Below are positions 7,576 through 13,857 of a DNA stretch of 64,000 bases, piece by piece (position 1 is the stretch's first letter; each line of letters begins with the position of its first letter). The notes beneath the pieces are model-generated. The model was not told where the DNA came from. It ran no database searches and saw only the letters and a list, made by a program, of their open reading frames with translations. The position numbers and the translations under genes were made by a program. Origin of the DNA: Pseudomonas yamanorum (GTDB lineage Bacteria > Pseudomonadota > Gammaproteobacteria > Pseudomonadales > Pseudomonadaceae); the NCBI RefSeq assembly GCF_900105735.1, contig NZ_LT629793.1, forward strand, positions 5,890,001 to 5,954,000, read 5' to 3'.

Positions 7576-8675
7576 GCCCGAAAGCACAGCAAGATCCAGT
7601 GTGGGAGCTGTCGAGCTTCAGCGAGGCTGCGATGGCGGCAGCACTGCCGACATCGATGTTGCCTGACCCACCGCTATCGCAGCCTCGCCGGGGCTCGACA
7701 GCTCCCACATTTGATCTTCATACACTCCTTAAACCGCATGGGTCAGGTGCTGGCATGAACCTGAAAGCGCAGCGCGATCCAGTGTGGGAGCTGTCGAGCT
7801 TCAGCGAGGCTGCGATGGCGTCAGCACAGCCGACATCAATGTTGCCTGACCCACCGCTTTCGCAGCCTCGCCGGGGCTCGACAGCTCCCACATTTGATCT
7901 TCATGTACCCCTTGACCCGCATGGGCCCGATGCTTGCACGAGCCCGAAAGCGCAGCGCGATCCCGTGTGGGAGCTATCGAGCTGCAGCGAGGCTGCGATG
8001 GCTTCAGCACAGCCAACATCAATGTTGCCTGACCCACCGCTATCGCAGCCTCGCCGGGGCTCGACAGCTCCCACATTTGATCTGCATGCACACCGTGACC
8101 CGCATGCGCCAGGTGCTCGCATGAGCCTGAAAGCACAGCAAGGTCCAGTGTGGGAGCTGTCGAGCTTTAGCGAGGCTGCGATGGCGGCAGCACTGCCAAC
8201 ATCGATGTTGCCTGACCCACCGCTTTCGCAGCCTCGCCGGGGCTCGACAGCTCCCACATTTGATCTGCATGCACACCTTGACCCGCATGCGCCAGGTGCT
8301 CGCATGAGCCTGAAAGCACAGCAAGATCCAGTGTGGGAGCTGTCGAGCTTTAGCGAGGCTGCGATGGCGGCAGCACGGCCAACATCGATGTTGCCTGACC
8401 CACCGCTTTCGCAGCCTCGCCGGGGCTCGACAGCTCCCACATTTGATCTTCATGCACTCCTTGATCCGCATGCGGCAGGTGCTGGCATGAGCCCGAAAGC
8501 GCAGCAAGGTCCAGTGTGGGAGCTGTCGAGCTTCAGCGAGGCTGCGATGGCGGCAGCACTGCTGACATCGATGTTGCAGTGTTGCCGGGGCTCGACAGCT
8601 CCCACATTCGATCTTCATGCACTCAGTGAGTGCGCTGTTGGTATGACGATGGAGAAAAGAACCGATGAAGACTGA
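7572..8675 (+). other. uninterrupted frame through the REPIN array, coupled to sctN and sctO
   Basis: From an ATG overlapping the sctN stop (ATGA) the forward frame stays open for 367 codons and stops 11 bases inside sctO. It would encode about six 61-residue repeats (each with WELSSFSEAAMA, SMLPDPPLSQPRRGS and FDLHA-like blocks). The content is entirely the REPIN tandem array and is also partly open on the other strand, so a functional protein is doubtful. The frame may nevertheless be translated and keep ribosomes moving across the array, sparing sctO-sctU from polarity. It is reported as a frame, not as a confident gene. Confidence 0.3.
7601..8605. repeat. 183-bp tandem REPIN array inside the T3SS operon, six units
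   Basis: The sequence GTGGGAGCTGTCGAGC begins at 7601, 7784, 7967 (one base changed in the arm), 8150, 8333 and 8516, a constant 183-bp period. Each unit holds this arm and its inverted partner about 92 bp further on (7693-7708 in unit 1), together a REPIN. A duplicate of the sctN 3' end follows (ACCCGCATGCGCCAGGTGCT-like, then CATGAGCC). The last unit has lost part of the REPIN interior. Units differ at only a few positions. The period equals 61 codons. Confidence 0.95.
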
Positions 8676-9114
8676 ACAACTGCGCACCTTGCAAACCCTG
8701 CGGGTGCTGCGGGAACAACGGGCGGCGAGCCAGTTGGCGGCGCAACAGCAACGTTGCGCGCAAACCCACGGCGCCCTGACTGATGCCAAGGAGCAATTGC
8801 GCTTGCACCGTGAAGCCGTTGCCCGTGAAGCCGGCGAGATTTACGCCTCACTCACAGAGGGCTTGTCGGTGGCCAGTTGGCAGGCCGCCCAGGATCGCCT
8901 GCGGGGCTTGTCCGATGATGAGCGCTTGCTTGAGGGTGACGTCAGCCACGTCTCCAGCACCCTGCAAACCCAGGAGCGCGAGCGTGAGCTGTTTCGCCAG
9001 GAGCGCCTGAGCCGCCAGCGCCAGTCCGACGCCTGGCAAAGCCTGCTGGACGGGCGCGAAAGCTGCGAGCGGGTCGCCGGTGAGTTGCTTGAAGAACAAG
9101 GACTCGGCACATGA
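8665..9114 (+). CDS. sctO: T3SS central stalk protein SctO (YscO/FliJ-like)
   Basis: 149-residue, highly charged, almost entirely helical protein (LREQRAASQLAAQQQRCAQ ... QTQERERELFRQERLSRQR), as expected for the coiled-coil stalk that inserts into the SctN hexamer. There is little sequence conservation in this family. The call rests on coiled-coil character, length of about 150 residues and position between SctN and SctQ. GGAG lies 10 bases upstream of the ATG. The end overlaps sctQ by 4 bases (ATGA). Confidence 0.85.
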   Translation: MKTEQLRTLQTLRVLREQRAASQLAAQQQRCAQTHGALTDAKEQLRLHREAVAREAGEIYASLTEGLSVASWQAAQDRLRGLSDDERLLEGDVSHVSSTLQTQERERELFRQERLSRQRQSDAWQSLLDGRESCERVAGELLEEQGLGT

Positions 9115-10112
9115 TCGTGGCCCTTGCCGACCCCTTGGCACCCTGGCTTGAACACTTCGACCCGGCGCTGCTCACGGTGCATAACCAACTGCACCGCCGG
9201 CGCCATGCGTGGCAGGGCCGTTGTGCCGGGCAGGACTTGAGTGTCGCCTGGGCCGCCGATCCCCAGCCGCTGAAATCGCCTCGGGATGTGCAGCTGCTGC
9301 TCGGGCAATCACCGGTGCGCCTGCGTCTGTCCGCCGCCGCTGTGGAGCAAGTGCTGGTGCCGCTGGCGTTGCAGTTCGATGCGCAGGTGCTGCCGTCATT
9401 GCCGCGTTCGCTGCTGCTGGAACTGGCCGTGCTGGATCTGATTGAGCGCCTCGAACCGTTGCTCGGCCACCCCGTGCAGTTGCTCGAAGCCAGTGACGAT
9501 GCGCGGTCTTACCCCGTGCACCTGGCGCTCACATTGACCTTCGGCAACACCCCGCCAATGGCCGCCCAACTGGACCTGAGTGAAAGCGCCGCGCTCCTGG
9601 TGGCGCAGTTGTTGGAGCAACACGGCCGGGTCCAAGCCGACCCATTACCCGCGTTGCGCCAGACACTCTCGGTGCTCACGGGACAGCAATGGCTGAGCCT
9701 CGGCGAGTTGCGCAGCCTGCGGCCCGGCGACGTGTTGATGCTCGAGCCCGGCAGCGGCCTGCTGCTGGACCTTGAGGGCCGTCTGCAAGCTCGCTGCCAG
9801 CGCGACGGCTCATCGCTGCAGCTGCAGGAACCTTTGAAATCGCCCCTTTTGGACATGGAGAACACAATGACTGATGTCGATGCCGCTGCGGCCCTGGACG
9901 ATTTACCCCTCAAGCTGGTGTGCCAGGTCGGCAGCCTGGAACTGACCCTGGCGCAGTTGCGGGAGCTGGGGGCGGGCAGCCTGCTGCAACTGAATACGCC
10001 GACGGTGGATGGCGTGGACCTGATGGTCAACGGCCGCCGCGTCGGCCAGGGCCAACTGGTGAAGATCGGTGATGGCCTGGGCGTACGCCTGCTGAGTTTC
10101 GCCACCCCATGA
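9111..10112 (+). CDS. sctQ: T3SS sorting-platform (C-ring) protein SctQ (RhcQ)
   Basis: 333-residue cytoplasmic protein of the FliM/FliN-related SctQ family. The C-terminal 80 residues form the SpoA (surface presentation) domain: LPLKLVCQVGSLELTLAQL, LGAGSLLQLNTPTVDGVDL, VNGRRVGQGQLVKIGDGLG. The N-terminal part contains a second, weaker SpoA-like region before residue 250. An in-frame ATG at 9867 (residue 253) is preceded by GGAG with 6-base spacing. It would yield an 81-residue SpoA-only product, as known for YscQ and SpaO. The stop overlaps sctR (ATGA). Confidence 0.93.
   Translation: MIVALADPLAPWLEHFDPALLTVHNQLHRRRHAWQGRCAGQDLSVAWAADPQPLKSPRDVQLLLGQSPVRLRLSAAAVEQVLVPLALQFDAQVLPSLPRSLLLELAVLDLIERLEPLLGHPVQLLEASDDARSYPVHLALTLTFGNTPPMAAQLDLSESAALLVAQLLEQHGRVQADPLPALRQTLSVLTGQQWLSLGELRSLRPGDVLMLEPGSGLLLDLEGRLQARCQRDGSSLQLQEPLKSPLLDMENTMTDVDAAAALDDLPLKLVCQVGSLELTLAQLRELGAGSLLQLNTPTVDGVDLMVNGRRVGQGQLVKIGDGLGVRLLSFATP
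9867..10112 (+). CDS. probable internally initiated SctQ C-terminal product
   Basis: In-frame ATG at 9867 with GGAG at 9857-9860 (spacing 6) inside sctQ. It would produce an 81-residue protein, starting MTDVDAAAALDDLPLKLV, that spans exactly the SpoA domain. Several T3SS SctQ genes are known to make such a short form, which joins the full-length protein in the sorting platform. What is seen is the ribosome site, start and domain fit; expression is inferred. Confidence 0.5.
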   Translation: MTDVDAAAALDDLPLKLVCQVGSLELTLAQLRELGAGSLLQLNTPTVDGVDLMVNGRRVGQGQLVKIGDGLGVRLLSFATP

Positions 10113-10762
10113 CCGGTTATCAGCCGAACCTGATCGAGATCATCCTGGTGGTTGCCACCATCGGGTTGATCCCGCTGGCGGTGGTGACCCTCACCGGCTT
10201 CATGAAAATCTCGGTGGTGCTGTTCCTGATCCGCAACGCCCTGGGGGTGCAGCAAACGCCGCCGAACCTGGTGCTGTACGGCATCGCGCTGATTCTCTCG
10301 GTGTACGTCACCACGCCGTTGATTGGCGACATGTACCGCCAGGTGGAAGGGCGCGACCTGAACATCGAGCACGTCGAGCAACTCAAGGACCTCGGCGACG
10401 CCTTGCGCCCGCCTCTACAGGCGCACCTGGCGCGGTTTGCCAATGAGTCCGAGCGCGGCTTTTTCGTGCAGGCCACCGAGACCATCTGGTCGCCGGAAGC
10501 CCGTGCCGACCTGCGGGATGACGACCTGGTGGTGCTGATTCCGGCGTTCGTAAGCTCGGAACTGACCCGGGCCTTCGAGATCGGGTTCCTGCTGTACATC
10601 CCGTTCCTGGTGGTGGACTTGCTGGTGTCCAACGTGCTGATGGCGATGGGCATGTCGATGGTCTCGCCGAACCTGATTTCGATCCCGCTGAAAATCTTCC
10701 TGTTCGTGTCGTTGAGCGGCTGGTCGCGCCTGATGCACGGTTTGATTCTGAGTTACGGCTGA
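10109..10762 (+). CDS. sctR: T3SS export apparatus protein SctR (RhcR)
   Basis: 217-residue polytopic membrane protein of the FliP/SctR family, five copies of which form the export gate pore with SctS and SctT. Hydrophobic segments lie at about 8-28, 43-63, 153-173 and 184-206. Conserved family stretches include LTGFMKISVVLFLIRNALG near residue 28 and FLLYIPFLVVDLLVSNVLMA near 155. Overlaps sctQ by 4 bases; sctS follows 10 bases after the stop. Confidence 0.97.
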   Translation: MTGYQPNLIEIILVVATIGLIPLAVVTLTGFMKISVVLFLIRNALGVQQTPPNLVLYGIALILSVYVTTPLIGDMYRQVEGRDLNIEHVEQLKDLGDALRPPLQAHLARFANESERGFFVQATETIWSPEARADLRDDDLVVLIPAFVSSELTRAFEIGFLLYIPFLVVDLLVSNVLMAMGMSMVSPNLISIPLKIFLFVSLSGWSRLMHGLILSYG

Positions 10763-10772
10763 GGCACGACCC

Positions 10773-11042
10773 ATGGGCCAGGACGTTTTCCTGTCATTGA
10801 TGAAACAGGCACTGATGACGGTGCTGATGCTCTCCGCGCCGGCGCTGGGGGTGGCGATTATCGTCGGCTTGAGCGTGGGTCTGTTCCAGGCGTTGACCCA
10901 GATCCAGGACCAGACCTTGCCCCAGGTAGTGAAGCTGGTGGCGGTGCTACTGACCATCGTGTTCCTGGGGCCGGTGCTGGCCGGGCAAGTGGCGGAACTC
11001 GGCAGCCAGGTGCTGGACAACTTCCCGCTGTGGACGCGCTGA
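10773..11042 (+). CDS. sctS: T3SS export apparatus protein SctS (RhcS)
   Basis: 89-residue FliQ/SctS family membrane protein with two transmembrane helices (about 13-37 and 48-73) joined by a conserved loop (QALTQIQDQTLPQVVKL). Normal length for the family. It sits between sctR and sctT with gaps of 10 and 6 bases. Confidence 0.97.
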   Translation: MGQDVFLSLMKQALMTVLMLSAPALGVAIIVGLSVGLFQALTQIQDQTLPQVVKLVAVLLTIVFLGPVLAGQVAELGSQVLDNFPLWTR

Positions 11043-11048
11043 CCCCCC

Positions 11049-11861
11049 ATGGATGCCAGCCTTACCGCACAGTTTCTCGAAGTCGCCTACCCGGTGATCA
11101 GCTCGGCCTCGCTGGCGGCCTGCCGGGCCATGGGCGTGGTGGTGATCACCCCGGCGTTCAACCGCCTCGGGCTCACCGGGATGATTCGCGGCTGCGTGGC
11201 CGTGGCGATTTCGATCCCGATGTTCATGCCGGTGTTCGACGCCATGACCTCGATGCCGAACCACGGCAGCCTGTTTATCGCCGGGTTGCTGATCAAGGAA
11301 TTCCTGATCGGCATCCTGATCGGCCTGTTGTTCGGCATCCCGTTCTGGGCGGCGGAAGTGGCGGGGGAGTTGATCGACCTGCAGCGCGGTTCGACCATGG
11401 CGCAACTGGTGGACCCGTTGTCCACCGGGGAGTCGAGTGTGATGTCGACCTTGCTGACGGTGATGTTGATCACGCTGTTCTTCATGTCCGGCGGTTTTAT
11501 CCTGATGGTCGACGGCTATTACCACAGCTACCAATTGTGGCCAGTGACCGCGTTCACCCCGGTGTTTGCCAGCTCGGCGTTGCTGGCGGTGCTGTCGATC
11601 CTTGACCAGATCATGCGCGTCGGGGTGCTGATGGTCTCACCGCTGATCATCTCGCTGCTGGTCACTGACCTGATGCTCGCGTACCTGTCGCGCATGGCGC
11701 CGAACCTGCACATTTTTGACCTGTCGTTGCCAGTGAAAAACCTGTTTTTCTCGATCCTGATGGTGATCTACATCGGCTTCCTGATTCCGCTGATGCTGGA
11801 CCAACTGGCAGAGTTTCGCGGCACCGTGGAGCTGCTGAAAACCCTGGCGGGCATGGAGTAG
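11049..11861 (+). CDS. sctT: T3SS export apparatus protein SctT (RhcT)
   Basis: 270-residue FliR/SctT family membrane protein with about six hydrophobic segments. Visible family features: IKEFLIGILIGLLFGIPFWA near residue 80, then AGELIDLQRGSTMA, and PLIISLLVTDLMLAYLSRM near 197 with APNLHIFDLSLPVKNL after it. Completes the R-S-T gate. Six bases after sctS and 3 bases before sctU. Confidence 0.97.
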   Translation: MDASLTAQFLEVAYPVISSASLAACRAMGVVVITPAFNRLGLTGMIRGCVAVAISIPMFMPVFDAMTSMPNHGSLFIAGLLIKEFLIGILIGLLFGIPFWAAEVAGELIDLQRGSTMAQLVDPLSTGESSVMSTLLTVMLITLFFMSGGFILMVDGYYHSYQLWPVTAFTPVFASSALLAVLSILDQIMRVGVLMVSPLIISLLVTDLMLAYLSRMAPNLHIFDLSLPVKNLFFSILMVIYIGFLIPLMLDQLAEFRGTVELLKTLAGME

Positions 11862-11864
11862 CGC

Positions 11865-12911
11865 ATGGGCGATACCAGCGAAGAAAAATCCCAGCCGGCC
11901 ACGGACAAAAAGCTCAAGGACGCACGCAAGAAAGGCCAGGTCGCTAAGAGCCAGGACCTGGTCTCGGGCATGGTCATCCTGTTTTGCACCCTGTGCATTT
12001 CCATCCTCGCACCCCGGGCCCAGGCCCAGGTCAGCGCGCTGATCGACCTGACCGCGCAGATCTACATCGAACCCTTCGCCACTGTGTGGCCACGGGTGCT
12101 GGACCACGCCGAGCAACTGGTGATCGGCATCACCTTGCCGGTGATGGCGGTGACCACCGGGGTGGTGATCCTGACCAATATCATCACCATGCGCGGCTTT
12201 GTGTTTTCCGTGGAGCCGATCAAGCCGGAGTTCAAGCGCATCAACCCGGCGGAAGGCTTCAAGAAGCTGTTCGCCTTGCGCAATTTTTTGGAGTTCATCA
12301 AGGGCCTGATCAAGGTGCACGTGCTGGCCGTGGCGTTCTACGTGGTGGGGCGGCACGCGTTGCAGGCATTGATGGAGTCGTCGCGGTGTGGCGCGGGGTG
12401 TATTGAGTCGACGTTTTTCCTGGTGCTCAAGCCGCTGGTGTTTACCGTACTGGCGGCTTTTATCCTGGTGGGCGGGGTGGATGTGTTGATGCAACGCTGG
12501 CTGTTTGGCCGGGACATGAAAATGACTCGTAGCGAAACCAAGCGCGAGCGCAAGGACATTGATGGTGACCCGCTGATCAAGAGCGAGCGACGGCGTCAGC
12601 GCCAGGAGATGCAGGCGCTGGCCACCAAGCTGGGGCTGGGCCGGGCGTCGATGATGATCGGCACCACCGACGGCTGGGTGATTGGCGTGCGCTATGTGCG
12701 TGGAGAAACGCCGGTGCCGGTGGTGGTGTGCCGGGCTTCGCCAGAGGAGGCGTTGGGGATGTTGCAGGAGGCGTTTGACCTGGGCATCCCGCAGGCACCG
12801 GACAACAACCTGGCGCAGGCGATTGCCAGGAAGACCGTGCCGGGAGATCCGGTACCGGATGCGTCGTTTCAGGCGGTGGCGGACTGGTTGGTGGCGGCAC
12901 GGTTGATCTGA
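11865..12911 (+). CDS. sctU: T3SS substrate-switch protein SctU (RhcU), NPTH motif missing
   Basis: 348-residue FlhB/SctU family protein. The N-terminus is typical (EEKSQPATDKKLKDARKKGQ), followed by four transmembrane segments up to about residue 215 and a cytoplasmic domain (DGDPLIKSERRRQRQEMQ). In most SctU/FlhB proteins an NPTH loop self-cleaves and sets substrate specificity. Here the corresponding place, after LGRASMMI, reads GTTDGW (from residue 266), so the Asn-Pro cleavage site is absent. The rest of the domain (VIGVRYVRGETPVPVVVCRA) aligns normally and there is no frameshift. Last gene of the operon. Confidence 0.95.
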   Translation: MGDTSEEKSQPATDKKLKDARKKGQVAKSQDLVSGMVILFCTLCISILAPRAQAQVSALIDLTAQIYIEPFATVWPRVLDHAEQLVIGITLPVMAVTTGVVILTNIITMRGFVFSVEPIKPEFKRINPAEGFKKLFALRNFLEFIKGLIKVHVLAVAFYVVGRHALQALMESSRCGAGCIESTFFLVLKPLVFTVLAAFILVGGVDVLMQRWLFGRDMKMTRSETKRERKDIDGDPLIKSERRRQRQEMQALATKLGLGRASMMIGTTDGWVIGVRYVRGETPVPVVVCRASPEEALGMLQEAFDLGIPQAPDNNLAQAIARKTVPGDPVPDASFQAVADWLVAARLI

Positions 12912-12928
12912 GGCCGGCGGGCAGCGCT

Positions 12929-12957
12929 GGAACCGATGCCGTCCGCTGCGCCACAGA
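12929..12957 (+). promoter_or_regulatory. hrp box (HrpL-type ECF sigma promoter)
   Basis: GGAACC at 12929-12934, exactly 16 bases, then CCACAGA at 12951-12957. This is a full match to the HrpL promoter consensus GGAACC-N16-CCACNNA of plant-associated Pseudomonas. It lies 75 bases before the start of the next gene (13033) on the same strand, a normal promoter distance. It implies control by a HrpL-like sigma factor encoded outside the window. Confidence 0.8.
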
Positions 12958-13032
12958 GCAACAGTCTGCCGCTACTCCGTTTTCCGACGGCATGCAGGGC
13001 AGGTATGTCGAACAGACCAGGAAAATTCAATC

Positions 13033-13785
13033 ATGACGCTAACCCATTCATTCAGTGCACCTCACACACAGCACTCGTATCTCAACGGTCACTCCCAGCA
13101 CGCGCATCGCCCCTCTGGCAACGCCTATGCCCGGCATTCAGACGCGGCCCTGGCCCTGGCGTTTGACAAGAACTTCGATGCCTTCAGGCCGTCGGGTTCA
13201 AGCAATGCGACACAAGGAAAAATTCGCGAGGTTGCCGAGCGGCCACTGACGGGATACCCGCAGCGGGACAACCTGACGATGCTGGCCAGGGAGGTACTCA
13301 AGCGCGATAACGTGATGAATGAGCTGGACTCGGTGGACCACGGCGGTCATCGGGACGGCATTATTGGCCGGAATAATCCGAAGAACGCGGCCAACAAGTT
13401 ATCGGACTGCCCGCCGCCTGACCCTTGCTACTCACAACCCTGCCGCCCGCAACCTGGCAGGCCAAACCCATACGGTTCTTCGCCGCTCAATATTTATCGC
13501 AGTATGTCGGACTCCAGCGTGGCGCTGGCGTTTGGCAATAACTACAAGGAGTTCGGCAACCCGCAAAGAAATGGTGTGGCAGACCTTGGGCAGATCTTCA
13601 AAATGGCGGGGCGCGAGATGAGCGGCAACTGGGCGCAGGACAACATGACGTTGCTTGCCCGAGAAATCGTCAAGCGGCCTCATGTGAGCCACGCATTGGA
13701 TTCCATCGATGACAACGGCAGGCAGGACGGCATTATCGGTTATCGCAACGCACAGCTGGCATCCGCTCACCTGGCGCGCCGCTAA
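13033..13785 (+). CDS. two-repeat protein, candidate type III secreted protein
   Basis: 250-residue soluble protein of unknown function, first gene behind the hrp box. Start 13033 has AGGAAAA about 9 bases upstream. It holds two similar blocks, about residues 36-123 and 158-246, each with ALAFxxN(F/Y)xxF, DN(L/M)T(M/L)LARE(V/I)xKR, LDS(V/I)D and a DGIIG motif. The D-x-x-D-x-x-G-x-x-D-G-I spacing is reminiscent of Ca-binding loops in HrpF/NolX N-terminal repeats. A Pro/Cys-rich linker (CPPPDPCYSQPCRPQPGRP) joins them. The N-terminus is Ser/His/Gln-rich without signal peptide, compatible with type III secretion. Effector or accessory translocator is inferred from promoter and location. Confidence 0.75.
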   Translation: MTLTHSFSAPHTQHSYLNGHSQHAHRPSGNAYARHSDAALALAFDKNFDAFRPSGSSNATQGKIREVAERPLTGYPQRDNLTMLAREVLKRDNVMNELDSVDHGGHRDGIIGRNNPKNAANKLSDCPPPDPCYSQPCRPQPGRPNPYGSSPLNIYRSMSDSSVALAFGNNYKEFGNPQRNGVADLGQIFKMAGREMSGNWAQDNMTLLAREIVKRPHVSHALDSIDDNGRQDGIIGYRNAQLASAHLARR

Positions 13786-13804
13786 GCACACCCCCCCGAT
13801 CCTG

Positions 13805-13837
13805 AACCCTGTGGGAGCCGGTCGGCCACACAGGGTT
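13805..13837. terminator. bidirectional hairpin between convergent genes
   Basis: Perfect 9-bp inverted repeat, AACCCTGTG at 13805-13813 and CACAGGGTT at 13829-13837, with a 15-base loop containing a second short dyad (GCCGGTCGGC). It lies between the 13033 gene and the convergent translocator gene and can serve both. No long T-run on the forward side beyond TTT. Confidence 0.6.
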
Positions 13838-13857
13838 TCTACGGGGGGGCGGGGCAC

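Noticed and set aside
7601..8605. CRISPR array
   Set aside because: The regular repeats are 183 bp apart with the whole unit conserved; there are no unique spacers and no cas genes.
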